From Chaenocephalus aceratus (taxonomy: Eukaryota; Chordata; Actinopteri; Perciformes; Channichthyidae), in the NCBI GenBank assembly GCA_023974075.1, contig CM043792.1:9777456-9841455 (forward strand): DNA of 64,000 bases, written 5' to 3'. Position numbers and translations under genes: made by a program. Each line of letters begins with the position of its first letter. Positions within the stretch are counted from its first letter, which is position 1. This document shows, one piece after another, positions 47,875 to 59,351 of this stretch. The notes below the pieces were generated by a model. That model was not told the origin of the DNA. It saw only the letters and a list, made by a program, of their open reading frames with translations, and did no database searches.

Positions 47875-48352
47875 CAACACACTCTCACTCCCTAAGCGTC
47901 CAGGAGCGACGTTTGGTCAGTGTCCGTGGCGTCCAATTGTGACGCTCCTAGGCTCCTTCAGCGTCATAAAGGGACGCAAATAGCTTTCAACTGATTGCAA
48001 TGTATTCCCATCTGCGTCGGGATTTGACGCTCATGGAAGCACGGCATTCGTTTGTGTCGGCTGCCCTTAAAAGGCAATGTGAGCGTCCATTCCCATTGGA
48101 TAACAGAGAATTGTACACCCGGAAGTAAGTATTCCTCTTACTGTCGATTGATTTTACAGTGATATCTGCACTACTCGTCGACTAAAAAACACCAGATTAT
48201 CCTTGTTAATTACACAACATTGATTGGTTTAAATTGTGTGCAATGCTTTTGTATTTTTCCCCTTCGATTCGGAGAAACAAATCTTTTTTCGGAGTAAAGG
48301 ATGGCAGAAGACACTACACTACCCAGAATCCCCAGCTCTGTTTGACAAACCC
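47875..48352 (+). repeat. Left inverted arm of element B
   Basis: It matches the reverse complement of about 50668-51160 from the outermost base to CTGTTTGACAAACCCCG. The right arm carries about 20 extra bases near 50676-50698. It contains CCTTGTTAATTACACAACAT and GATTGGTTTAAATTGTGT, also present in element A at 17715-17750. Confidence 0.9.
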
Positions 48353-48850
48353 CGTTTTTTTTCACCATTCATTTCAATGGCTGGCGTCTATGTCACGTGA
48401 TCTTCAAATTTCTCCCTGCAGAAAAAGAAAACATGGCCGAACTTCGTTTTATTTTAAAGTTAGTTTGGCCATTAAAATGCGTTTTGATGTCATTTGATGC
48501 GAGAAATATGAGTTGTTATTTCAGATTATGTGTGCAGTGGATGTACATGATCTTTAGTTTGCTAGTTATTACGAAGATTACTTCAGGAAATCGCGACGTT
48601 TTCATTGTTACCAAGGTGGTTGCTAGGGACGCTGCTATCGATATTATTTCTGTTATGTTGTGTAACTGTTTAATGGTGTTATCTTTATTGCTACCCCCTT
48701 CCCCGTCAATGTATAGTGTTGGTCCACAGCGCAAACATATTAGTTTAACAAAATCCGCATCTAAAGATAGCCTACGTTATTTTCCCCTGTACAATTCCAG
48801 TCTCACATCTCAGAGCACATCGTCATTAACAAATACCGGAAACAGACCAA

Positions 48851-49184
48851 TGTGACGACCCCTCCACACCACGTGGGGTGCCGTCTGGTTGTGGGTGTGC
48901 TTTGTGGGTGTTCACAGGTTCATGGCTGATGAGTCGCACCTGTGGGAGGATACCTGCCTGATGAGCTGCACCTGGAGAAGAAAAGGATATAGGAGGAGCC
49001 CAGCCGTTTCGTCGTTCTGTCTCCTCTGGGCACTTGTCCTATGCCAGCGTCAGGGACCTGTTGCTGGTTCTTGTTGCTTGTTTGTTTGGTTGTTTGTTGT
49101 TTGTTTTGAATAAACGAACGTTATATCATACCCCTCGTCTCGCCTCCCCGCTTTATGTTGCAGCCCAGGAGCCGGGTTGTAACA
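48851..49184 (+). mobile_element. Solo LTR
   Basis: The 334-bp unit starts TGTGACGACCCC and ends GGGTTGTAACA, the TG...CA ends of an LTR. It has a TATA-like GGATATAGGAGG near 48985, a poly(A) signal in TTGAATAAACG near 49107-49114, and a GT-rich tract before it. Flanks CCAA and CCGA are only an approximate duplication. No internal coding part or second LTR is present, so it looks like the product of LTR-LTR recombination. The TGTGACGACC start resembles Ty3-type LTRs, which is inference. Confidence 0.75.
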
Positions 49185-49189
49185 CCGAA

Positions 49190-49530
49190 AACATTTTTCA
49201 AAATAATAATAATACCTTATTCCGAGTGTACTTGCTTTTCTCTTTGAAAGTCATCACATAACGGCATTGTAATACACGGTTCGGCAGCATTAAATATTAC
49301 ATATCTGCCGTAGTTCTGTATTTATAGAGCCCTGATGAGAAGACTTCTAGACAAACATGAGGAACTGAAAACGTGACGTGGATCATAAATATATCAGCCA
49401 TTAAACAACATCTTACATTTCTTTTCACACAATACGTCTCCTTGCAGTATCAACACTAATTCGGCTCACTTTTATATTTGATCCAATTGGTAGATAGGCT
49501 GTATTTACACCATAAAGGTGCACAGCTGAT
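49190..49530 (-). repeat. Internal core shared with element A
   Basis: Read on the minus strand it matches about 19110-19450, with shared words such as CCAATTGGATCAAATATAAA, GATATATTTATGATCCACGT, CAGGGCTCTATAAATA and GCCGTTATGTGATGACTT. The core is inverted relative to the arms of the two elements. Confidence 0.85.
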
Positions 49531-50667
49531 AGAAAGGGACACCTAGTGGTTAAAGCATGTTATTGCATTTCATTATTTTTATTATTAGATATTAATAGGA
49601 TCCCTATAAAGTATATTCATTACTCGTTATTCTCTACTAATAGTTAATTAAAGACTGTATATAATGACTATTTTGCACATCCCTTTTAAGATTTCAAGAT
49701 TTTCTAAGGTTTATTGACATATCATATAGGCCTACACAACTATGGTGTAGTTATGCACTGAATGAAAAACTTGGGTCGCAGGTTCCTCAATAGTGCATTA
49801 CAAGACATCTATCAATATTTGTGCATACCTCCAGCAATGTTAACTATGTTGAAGCACTTATTTTAACTGATATTATACATAATGTATTATACTCTTATAA
49901 GATGTATGCAGATATTTCATCTCCGGCCTTGTCAGGTATTGAACAATCAATAAATAAAGAACACAGAATTGTTGAATATAAAACACAGAATTTGTGTGAT
50001 TATACTAATTGATTTTCAAATAAACACAACTGCATATTTAACTGTTACACATGCTGATGTAACGCAAATGTTCCAACTTGGGATCAATAAAGTATATCTT
50101 ATCTTAAGCTGATCGATGGCTACTGCCATATTTGCAAAATGTGCCTCTGAACCTTGACAAGTGCATGTTTCAGGCTTATCAATTAATGTAATGTAATGTT
50201 ATCAATGAACAAGAGGAGGGGTCACAAACATAACACCAGCTGTTAAATAAAGCTCTTCTGACCTTAGCTGGCATGTGTGTATATATATTAATACTGCCCA
50301 TTATGGGCACAAGCAATTTTCACCTATTTATTAATTATATGTTTTAAATGTGAGTGTTTCCTATCCCCTAAACCTCCAGGGGTGTACACAGTTTAATACT
50401 GGCAACTTCTTATTATGGGAAATACGAAAACGTCTTTTAAAACTACAACTCCCAGTAGAGACGTGCCATAGAGAACATGTTGCGAAACACAATAGCCAGC
50501 ATGTGTAGTTCTGGGGACGGGTGGGGAGGGGGGACGCGGTGGACCCGTTCAAATCCAGTTTTGGACAGTCTGCCGTGGTTCCATCCCTTTTCAAGTGCTG
50601 TTCGAGGCTCGGTAACCCTCGGAGCACACTCTCCAATCACAGAGCTTGAGGACTATCACGGGGTTTG
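49531..50667. other. Interior of element B, unassigned
   Basis: It contains a LINE-like end GGGATCAATAAAGTATATCT with TTATCTTA near 50081-50106, which suggests a further 3' fragment of a LINE or LINE-tailed SINE. The rest is not recognised. The frames at 50361-50689 on both strands lack known domains. Confidence 0.35.
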
Positions 50668-51160
50668 TCAAACAGAGCACATGGTGTAGTCCAAACGATA
50701 GCTGGGGATTCTGGGTAGTGTAGTGTCTTCTGCCATCTTTTACTCAGAAAAAATATTTGTTTCTCCGAATCGAAGGGGAAAAATACAAAAGCATTGCACA
50801 CAATTTAAACCAATCAATGTTGTGTAATTACAAGGATAATCTGGTGTTTTTTAGTCGATGAGTAGTGCAGATATCACTGTAAAATCAATCGATAGTAAGA
50901 GGAATACTTACATCCGGGTGTACAATTCTCCGTTATCCAATGGGAATGGACGCTCACATTGCCTTTAAGGGCAGCCGACACAAACGAATGCCGTGCTTCC
51001 ATGAGCGTCAAATCCCGCCGCAGATGGGAATACATTGCAATCAGTTGAAAGCTATTTGCGTCCCTTTATGACGCTGAAGGAGCCTAGGAGCGTCACAATT
51101 GGACGCCACGGACACTGACCAAACGTCGCTCCTGGACGCTTAGGGAGTGAGAGTGTGTTG
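50668..51160 (-). repeat. Right inverted arm of element B
   Basis: Reverse complement of 47875-48352, ending GAGAGTGTGTTG before TTTTGGA. Confidence 0.9.
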
Positions 51161-51239
51161 TTTTGGAAGAAAATTGTTTGGGTAGAGCGATCCAAATGTT
51201 TGGTGGCCGACTGGTGCAAAAATGTTGCAATGTCCCAAA

Positions 51240-51551
51240 AGATTTCCATTTTGAGAAACTCGCTGCAGTTTCAAAATATTTGCAAATAAAAAAATGACAT
51301 CCAAACAACTTAACAACTAGTGCAATAAAAATGCCAGTAAAACCTACATTTTTTGGTAAGTTTCCTGTGACAGTGACAACTTTAAAATCCAACATATGCT
51401 CCCCTATCAGCTGTGTGCATCACTTTTTAATATCCCCTTTACTGTACCTTTGTGTTTTGAGTTTATTGCAGCATTTTTGATCAGCTAACTTATTTGCAAA
51501 ATTGTATTTATGCAGCGCTTTAGTAAATCCTGCAAATGGTTTGTCAAGTTG
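51240..51551. repeat. Dispersed repeat R1, copy 2
   Basis: It shares GAGAAACTCGCTGCAG, CAGCTGTGTGCATCACTTTT and TATGCAGCGCTTTAGTAAAT with the copy at 25.9-26.2 kb, in the same orientation and with considerable divergence. Confidence 0.55.
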
Positions 51552-51800
51552 TTAACCTGTTAAGCCCCGAGCCTGTTTTCCATGGTCTCGGGCTCGAAAA
51601 TGACATTCCCAGAACAAATGACCATAACTTCCCTTCTAAAAGGGTTACATTAATAATATTTTTTCTCAAAGCAATGATAAACCTGTGAGTTGGATGTAGA
51701 AAGACCAGAATCAATATTGATGTTTTTTATTTTAAAGTAAATTAAGATTGAACATAGTAAAACAAATTAAATTATAGTGTCCGTACAAATTGACGGAATG
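51552..51800 (+). mobile_element. Possible piggyBac-type end (TTAACCTGTTAAGCCCC)
   Basis: TTAA at 51552-51555 is followed by CCTGTTAAGCCCCGAGCCTG and an inverted GAGCC/GGCTC motif (CTCGGGCTCG). From memory this is the left end of a common fish repeat. No matching right end was found, so it is a fragment or misread. Confidence 0.4.
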
Positions 51801-53150
51801 AGTGTTCAGACCTAAACTTTCAATCTGCTTTCACCTCTAAAAGTGCCAAAACTAGATTTGAATTAATATGAGCTTTCATTTCGATGTTATTCATGGGCTT
51901 GTTGTCATGTAGTGTGTAGTGTGCATGTTTTAAGAGAAGCTCTGCTGCAGAATGACATTTTGTATTTAATTAGTTTCATTTAAATCTAGTAAAATCCGCA
52001 CGACAAGTTGAAAATCCCGCAAGCAAGTTATGAAGCATTTCAAGGTGGAATATCTGATTTTTCCCTCCACCCTCAGTTGATTATTCAGGAAGGAGAAATG
52101 AGTCTCATATTTCAAAGCAGAGTTCAGTGAACAGTACTCATGTGATTAATACCCTTGTCTGAGACTTTGCCAAATAGCTAATGCCTGGCTTTGGGTTTAC
52201 AATAACAAGAGATGTGTGTTGTGCGTACGGTCAAAACAAGAAGTCGAAGGCTTTTCCACAGCGAGAACAGACTCGGTGTAGGAGAGTGGGTTAAAGGGAA
52301 ATATGTATCTCCCAAACACAACTCCTCTGTTAAATATCTCTCCGCTATTTCAGAGTGACTTTGATCAACAAAGCACTGTGCTTGTCCATAGCAACACCCA
52401 CTTAAAACTCACAGCTGAGGTTGCGTAATCTCTTTTATATGACCTGTAACTGAAGAAAACTCCCCATTTTCAGCACTTAGCAACAGAGAAAGTGTCAATT
52501 AATGGTACTGACCTGCAGTAATGGATGACAAGCTGATCAATAAGAGGCACTGCTGTTGTATGTGCTAAAACACAAACGAAAGATTTAATGAGAAGTCAAT
52601 CAATTGCAGTCGGTACACGCCCACACAAAGGAAAGGCCTAATGGCCAAAAAAATGAAAGGGTTGGTTAACGAACATTTATAGAATCGTCTAATCGTTAAG
52701 ATGCTGCTGCCGCTACTACCACCTACTGTGGCTGATGGCATTTAGTTTAAGGTGCTCAAACAATTCCAACTTTTATAGGAAGTTCCTTTTTTACAGAGAC
52801 AATAGAACAACTGTTGAAACTGCTTAACTGTTATTAAAAGGTCTGATATCATTCACAGTCATAATGACATTGCATGTCAGTTTTCACTTGGCAGAATTGA
52901 TTTTGCGGGGGGCTTGAAACACAAGTTTTAGAGATGCTCAAACCTTGACAAGCAAAATGTAATAATGGATCAAAGTATTGTTGTGGATCCATATGGTGGT
53001 GTCATGTGATCTACCGATATATCTTCCCTTGATATATTTTCATTGCTGTTGTTATTTAACTGCATCTTCATTGGATCACGGTTCTAGTCATCTTGGATGG
53101 TGGAGAGGGCAACAGTTGAATGTGACTGTTTCTATTGGGAAAGGTCACAT
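51801..53150. other. Non-coding stretch, no gene recognised
   Basis: No exon or RNA gene. The part at 52050-52260 is of balanced composition and a weak candidate for conserved non-coding DNA. Confidence 0.3.
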
Positions 53151-53596
53151 TTTAAAGAGTATATATATAATGCTAATTTTCAGATTCATATTTGTCTGTT
53201 GTGCTTTTACCGTGACATGTCTCCATGCTTTAATGTTCAAAAAGCTCTTTATTTTTCTCATAATGCCTGTGCTGCAGCACCTCTTTTGAAACCAGAGCCC
53301 AGTCTGCTCTGATTGGTTAGCTAGTCAGCTGGTTGGAGATATGTCAGGAATGTCCATTCCCTTAGCATATCATGTGTAATGTGTTGGAGCCTTAGCCAAT
53401 CGAAGTGTTAGTGTTACATAGTGATGTCATTATGTTACGTTAAATTAAGGAGTCCAATAAAGGTGTTTCAGGCAGGGGGGGGGAGTGTGTGGAACAGAAA
53501 CTCCCTCTGGAGGGAACCTTTTTAGCCTTTGCAGAAAACCTAAATAACACACTATAGGATAGGAAAAAGCCCAAAAAGCAGAATGAGGCCCCTTTA
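53151..53596 (+). mobile_element. hAT-type MITE copy (family M1)
   Basis: It has TGCTAATTTTCAGATTCATA at the 5' end, GACATGTCTCCATGCTTTAA in the core, CTGCTCTGATTGGTTAGCTA, and AAAAAGCAGAATGAGGCCCC at the 3' end. Part of the CTCTGTCTG segment is deleted. Confidence 0.75.
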
Positions 53597-55394
53597 CTGT
53601 ACTGTATATGGACTAAAAAACTCTATTTTCAACAAAGGGTAAGACAGACTGGACCAGAAGGAGATACTACGAATAATGCAGATGAGGTGCAAAGAGGAGT
53701 AATATATTTCTTAATAAACAGCAGATTGTTCCCTTTCCTTTCTTTCTGTTTTATTTTATTTCATGTTTGTATATGTTGTTGTGTTTTTCAGACTAAACAA
53801 GCTCCTGCTCTGCAGTTACAGGTGGTGATCTTCATCTCAAGGTATCTACCAAAATAGCAAAGAAGAAGAATAAGAACCCCATTATTTAACCTTGACTGTA
53901 AAGTGTATGATGATTGTATATTTCCTAAACACTGAGCAGAAATATCACTTCTACATTTGGACAAATTAGGCCAATCCAAAGAGTTTTAATTAACAAATGT
54001 TGGACACTGTCCTGCAGCCCAACTTTTTTATTTATTTTAAGAAGCGTGTTTGGTATTTTAATTTATTATTAAAATCCATCATTATGCAATGTTAAACAAG
54101 TTGCGGAGGAGGACATCACCTCCCACATAAGCTCAGCCCTTTTTCTGTTCAATTCCTCCTTCTCCGCCTTGTATCAATTTGTTTTTTGCATGTCAAGTCA
54201 AAAGGAGGTTGTCACGGGAGACAGCTCGCTTGTCTCCTGCACATGATTGAGGTAGCTGCAATTTATAACGTTCCTGCCCGAGACAGACCTCACTTATCTC
54301 AGGCCTGCTCTTCTGCCAATGCCCTTTCACTCAGCCAATGAGGATGAAAGTTGCAGGTTAGGTTACTTTGTCAAAAGCAGAGGAACCATTACAAATCTAC
54401 ACTATCCATCCTTCTGTAGGGCAAGGAGCTTTTCCCTGGTGCAACGCTGCTGCAGACCTGCCTCTCCTCAAAGCTGTCCGTCTATCTCTCACGCCCGGGA
54501 AGCTCGCAGGGGGGTTGTTATCACAAAGGGCCAATTTGTTATCCTGATTTTACTCCATCACAGAAGCCATTATTTGGGACTTTTATCTATCAAGAAAAAG
54601 CTGTTAATGTGAGCAAGAAAGTGCACTCTGTCATTATGCCACTGAGGCTACTGACTCCACCTTATACTGACTGGAGCGGAATGAACCTGAAGCAATTACT
54701 CCCGCGAAACTGCGCCAATGTGAACTACCTTGAACTTTTAAGTTGTGCCCCGGCGGAAACACCACGTCTGATCCTTATGTTAATATTTTGTGTACTAATT
54801 GCAGTGCAGCACAAAAGCCCTTGATGGAGTAGGCACTCCTCCTATTAGTCGCAGCACCGCGCTGCCTGTGCGGTGACACCGGCACCTAAGCCCATGACTG
54901 CTAGATAATGCATCCACACCTGCAGGACGGTATTTCATAAACCTGATTGCAAAGCCGGGATTTATCACTTTCAGTTATTACTTGAGACACTTGGAATGAT
55001 CGATTGGTTTATCCTCCAAGTTGAAGCTATGTATATATATATATATATATATATATCAGATATGAAAAAAAGGAGGGAAAAATACAATTACCTGCCTAGG
55101 TGCCTAGGTGGGAGGATATTTCCTGAGAGTCAACCTTCATGCGACAGTCTCGTGCCCTTTGTGTCTCCATCATGCACTGTGACTTAGCCGTCATGACCAG
55201 ACGGACGGCTGCTCCCGCTATGCAAATGAACTATATTTCTTTCTACTGCACGTTCAGATGGATTTAGGAACAGCAGTGAAAAAAGAGCTAAGCAGAAGGC
55301 AAAAAGCTGATTTGTTACTTTTTTCTCTTTGATACAAGACTGGGAACATGTCATGGAGGTGTTACAGACATTAACATGAGACAATGTAACAGGT
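53597..55394. other. Non-coding stretch, possible conserved elements
   Basis: No gene was recognised. Parts near 54090-54320 and 54830-55000 are of balanced composition. A (TA)n run lies at 55031-55056. Confidence 0.3.
55031..55056. repeat. (TA)n microsatellite
   Basis: About 13 TA units. Confidence 0.9.
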
Positions 55395-55420
55395 ATAGTC
55401 TAGACTAGAGTCTAGACTAT
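55395..55420. repeat. 26-bp perfect palindrome
   Basis: ATAGTCTAGACT, two bases AG, then AGTCTAGACTAT. It lies four bases before a hAT-like CAGGGGTCAGCAAC start. Confidence 0.9.
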
Positions 55421-55424
55421 GTTG

Positions 55425-55840
55425 CAGGGGTCAGCAACAGGCGGACCGCGGTCCGGATCTGGACCCAGACGCCGACCTATACGGACCCGGAGACCCGGAG
55501 AACCGAAGAGTTTTCGTTGTGGGGGTGGGGGAGTCCGTCCGTCAGTCCGACTGACGGACAACTTCTCATTTAAAAAAAGAAGATGAAATCTAGACCACAA
55601 AAATAATTAAACAAGCGAGTATCTGTTTTTCCTGGCCAAGGACAGGTTCCTTGAACACAACACGAGTGTAACGTGTCTACACGTGGTATGTCTCGTCTGA
55701 AAGGAGTACTGACGGAGAGCACCGGAACAAATATTGCAGTACCCAGTGTGCATTTTGACCGGGTGGCGACAATACCTATTGACGCAGCAGCCACTGTAAG
55801 TACTATTCTTGTTTAATTAGACTTCTCTATTTCAGTTATT
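55425..55840 (+). mobile_element. Possible hAT 5' end (CAGGGGTCAGCAAC)
   Basis: CAGGGGTCAGCAACAGGCGG at 55425 is a typical hAT (Charlie-type) terminus and is followed by GGACCGCGGTCCGG. The matching right terminus (GTTGCTGACCCCTG) was not found, so the copy is truncated. The right end is arbitrary here. Confidence 0.45.
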
Positions 55841-56101
55841 CTACTCTGTATAATTGTTCTGTAGTTATTGTAGCTAAAAACGGCGCTTTTGAGAGAATTT
55901 AAATCTCAGATCTGATCACGTGAACCTCTTACATTGCTCTCAGTAGGCAATCTAGGCTGCTTTTAAATAGGCACGGCCTCTCAGTTGTCGCCCATCAGCT
56001 GTAGAGAGTTAACTAATTAGAGGGGCGTGGCACCACAGCTGTGAGAACTCAGCAATCAGGTGTCCATTTAGGTAGCTCTTTCTTTGAGCATCAGACAGCC
56101 G

Positions 56102-56169
56102 AAGACCGACAGAGACATTGGAGTCCTGCGGGAGTAAGACCGACAAAGACATTGGAGTCCTGCGGGAGT
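56102..56169 (+). repeat. 34-bp tandem duplication in the LINE 5' UTR
   Basis: Two units, 56102-56135 and 56136-56169, differ at one base (GACAGAGAC versus GACAAAGAC). Short tandem units in 5' UTRs are common in LINEs and can act as promoter modules. That role is inference here. Confidence 0.85.
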
Positions 56170-56273
56170 CACGAGGGTGGCAAAGAGGAGGCAAATCCTA
56201 CTTTGATTGAGCTAAGTATCGCTGGTGTTTTATTTTTATTTTCTTTAGTTTTCTAGCCCCTCATGCTATAATC

Positions 56274-57643
56274 ATGTGTATTTTCTCCATTCCTGTTCAT
56301 GTGTCTTCTCGCAATTATCACTGGCCCGGTGTATCTCCTAATCGCTATAACCGGCCCGCTCTCGTCTATCCCACATGCTCCACTGAGATCCAACATCTAG
56401 TTTCAGGCGGCCTGTGGAACTGCCAGTCTGCTGTTCCTAAGGCTGACTTCATCTCTGGCTACGCCTCCCTGCAGTCTCTAGATTTCCTTGTTCTCACTGA
56501 GACGTGGATTACACCATTCAACACATCCACCCCAGCAGCTCTCTCCACAGCATATTCCTTCTCCCATACACCCAGACCCACTGGCAGAGGAGGGGGCACT
56601 GGTCTCCTGCTCTCTCCCAAATGGAGCTTTTCCCTCTTCAAGCTACCTAACTTCACTCCTTCCACCTTTGAATTCCATGCCGTCACAGTAACCCATCCTA
56701 TGCTATTAACCATTGTTGTTCTCTACCAGTCCACCAGGTGCCTTGGGGGACTTCTTGGAGGAATTAGATCATCTCTGAAACTGGCCCTCCCGCTGTACTT
56801 CTCGGAGACTTCAACCTCCAGACCGGGAAGATAGACGAACTAACATCTCTGTTAACCGCCTTTGCTTTCTCACTGTCTCCATCCCCAGCAACTCATAAAG
56901 CTGGCAATGTCCTTGATCTCATATTCTCAAGGAACTGCACTACTTCTAACCTCTCTGTAAACCCGCTCCACACATCCGATCACTTCTTCATCTCATTCTC
57001 TCTACCCCTTTCCAAACATAACAAACTAATCTCTTCTCATCCTGCACCTGTCCGCCGTAACCTCCGTTCCCTCTCCCCCTCTACCTTTGCCTCATCGGTG
57101 CTCTCAGCCCTCCCTTCCTCTGACTCGTTCCAACTCCTGCCTCCAAACTCTGCTATGGAAACTCTCCTCTCTACTCTCTCATCCTCTATGGACTCTCTCT
57201 GTCCTCTCACATCTCGGCAGGCTCGTCAGTCCCCTCCTGCTCTCTGGCTAAATGACGCACTGCGTGCTAATAGAACCGTCCTTAGGGCAGCAGAGCGGAA
57301 ACGGTGGAAATCCAAACACTGCGACGACCTCCTAACCTATCAGGCTCTCCTCTCCTCTTTCTCTGCTTCGATCTCTCAGGCAAAAAGCACTTTCTTTCAA
57401 GATAAGATCCAATCTTTCTATTCCAATCCTAAAAAACTATTTTCCATCTTCTCCACCCTCTTGGACCCTCCCAAAGCCCCTCCCCCCTCCTCACTTCTGT
57501 CAAGCGACTTTGTTAACCACTTTGAAAAAAAGGTTGATGATATTCGCTCTTCTTTTTCTGACTCACCTTTACTCACCGCTGGGTCACCAGACCCTCCTTC
57601 CTACCCACACACTGACCTCCTTGTCCCCTCTCTCTCCAAGTGA
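56274..57643 (+). pseudogene. LINE ORF2, endonuclease and linker part, frameshifted
   Basis: Encodes the N-terminal apurinic-type endonuclease that nicks target DNA for target-primed reverse transcription. Visible pieces are LDFLVLTETWI (catalytic Glu of the LTETWL-type motif), PRPTGRGGGTGLLLSPKW and the YQSTR position of the usual YRPP. After a frameshift near 56745-56790 comes LLGDFNLQTGKIDE with the catalytic Asp/Asn, then SDHFFISFSLPL with the final SDH motif. The linker ends NHFEKKVDDIRSSFSDS. A second frameshift near 57570-57640 leads into the reverse transcriptase frame. The first Met at 56274 may not be the true start. Two frameshifts show it is inactive. Confidence 0.85.
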
Positions 57644-58567
57644 GGTTCTTACCCTCATTACCTCTGCCCGCCCTACCACCTGTCCTCTGGACCCTATCCC
57701 TTCAAACCTCCTTCAGACTATCGCTCCTGATATTCTACCGTTTCTCACCCATTTCATCTACACTTCTCTAACTTCTGGTCACTTTCCAAACAGTCTCAAG
57801 GAGGCAAGAGTAAACCCTCTCCTAAAGAAACCCACTCTCGACCCGTCTGATGTTATAAACTACAGGCCTGTCTCTCTGTTCCCGTTCCTGTCTAAAACAC
57901 TTGAACGCGCTGTCTTTAAACAACTCTCCTGTTATCTCCATCAGAACAACCTTCTGGATCCGCACCAGTCTGGTTTCAAGACAGGTCACTCCACAGAAAC
58001 TGCCCTCCTTGCTGTCACTGAGGAACTGCACACTGCTAAAGCAGCCTCCCTCTCCTCTGTCATCATCCTGTTGGACCTGTCTGCTGCATTCGACACGGTG
58101 AACCATCAGATCCTCTTTCGCACTCTCCAAGAACTTGGAGTTTCAGGCTCTGCACTTTCCCTCCTCACCTCATACCTCAAAGACCGTACCTACAGGGTAA
58201 CTTGGAGAGGGTCCGAGTCCGACCCTTGTCAATTAACTACAGGGGTTCCTCAGGGCTCTGTTCTTGGTCCCCTCCTCTTCTCCCTGTACACAAACTCGCT
58301 CGGATCTGTCATTAGCCCGCATGGTTTTTCATACCACTGCTACGCTGACGACACACAATTAATTATGTCCTTTCCCCGCTCAGAGACCCAGGTCGTCGCA
58401 CGCATCTCTGCTTGTTTAGCTGACATCTCTCAGTGGATGTCCGCTCATCATCTCAAGCTCAACCTTGACAAAACTGAACTGCTTTTCCTTCCGGGAAAAG
58501 ATTGTCCCACTCTTGACCTGACTATCAACATCGGCACCTCTGTTGTTTCCCCGACCCAGTCTGCAAG
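57510..58567 (+). pseudogene. LINE ORF2, reverse transcriptase part, interrupted by insertion
   Basis: The reverse transcriptase core is open from about 57630 to the insertion point. Motifs in order: TCPLDPIPSNLL, INYRPVSLFPFLSKTLER, HQSGFKTGHSTETALL, LDLSAAFDTVNH (first catalytic Asp), GVPQGSVLGPLLFSLYTNS, CYADDTQL (the YADD catalytic pair), and SAHHLKLNLDKTELLFLPG. The domain is complete in this part. After SPTQSA at 58567 the frame is cut by the second LINE and resumes at 59953. Confidence 0.92.
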
Positions 58568-59351
58568 TCTGCAATTCAAGACTGCCTTAAGGACTTAAAA
58601 ACGTGGATGACCTTAAACTTTTTGATGTTAAACACGACCAAAACTGAAGTTATTGTACTGCCCGAAGAATCTACGAAACAAGTTATCTAAAGATATACTA
58701 ACTATGGATGGCATTAATTTGGCCTCCAGTGAGACTGTAAGGAATCTTGGTGTTATATTTGATCAGGATTTATCCTTTAACGCCCATATAAAATCAATTT
58801 CAAGGACCGCCTACTTCCATCTACGTAACATTGCAAAAATCAGGCATATCTTGCCTCAAAACGATGCAGAGAAACTAGTCCATGCATTTGTTACTTCTAG
58901 GCTGGATTATTGTAACTCTTTATTATCAGGGAGTACCAAGAAGTCAATCAAGTCGCTTCAGCTGATTCAAAATGCTGCGGCTCGTGTACTAACCAGAGTT
59001 AGGAAAAGGGACCACATTACTCCTGTTCTGGCTGCCTTACACTGGCTCCCTATAGAACACAGGATAGAATTTAAAATTCTTCTTCTCGCCTACAAAGCCC
59101 TTAATGGGCAGGCGCCATCTTACCTTAAAGAACTCATTATACCCTACTGTCCTACTAGGGCATTGCGTTCCAAGAATGCAGGGTTGTTGGTTGTTCCTAG
59201 AATCTCTAAAAGTACAATGGGAGCCAGAGCCTTTTCTTATCAAGCTCCATATTTGTGGAATCAGCTTCCAGTTTGTGTTCGGGCGGCAGACACCCTATCC
59301 GTTTTTAAGAGTGCGCTTAAGACCTTCCTTTTTGATAAAGCTTATAGTTAG
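58568..59351 (+). pseudogene. Second LINE, ORF2 C-terminal part
   Basis: The first frame reads QDCLKDLKTWMTLNFLMLN and TKTEVIVL. A frameshift near 58660 leads to a frame that is then open for about 230 codons to TAG at 59349-59351. Motifs include VRNLGVIFDQDLSFNAHI, VTSRLDYCNSLLSG, LQLIQNAAARVL, LHWLPIEHRIEFKILLLAYK and YLWNQLPVCVR, ending LKTFLFDKAYS. This C-terminal region follows the reverse transcriptase in L2-type LINEs. Incomplete and frameshifted, so inactive. Confidence 0.88.

Larger units (their letters stand above)
47868..51167. mobile_element. Element B: 3.29-kb DNA element with ~0.48-kb terminal inverted repeats
   Basis: The termini read CAACACACTCTCACTCCCTA at 47875 and the same on the other strand ending at 51160. 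Arms 47875-48352 and about 50668-51160 match with few differences. Direct repeats TTTTGGA at 47868-47874 and 51161-51167 form a perfect 7-bp duplication. Element A has the same duplication length and a similar end (CAACCCAGTCTCAC). The interior contains a solo LTR (48851-49184), a core (about 49190-49530) matching element A in reverse, and unrelated sequence. No own transposase was recognised; the open frame at 48397-48855 has no known domain. Probably non-autonomous, superfamily unassigned. Confidence 0.88.

Noticed and set aside
48397..48855. 152-codon frame inside element B
   Set aside because: No transposase motif; it ends at the solo LTR start. Possibly fortuitous, though coding copies elsewhere could change this view.
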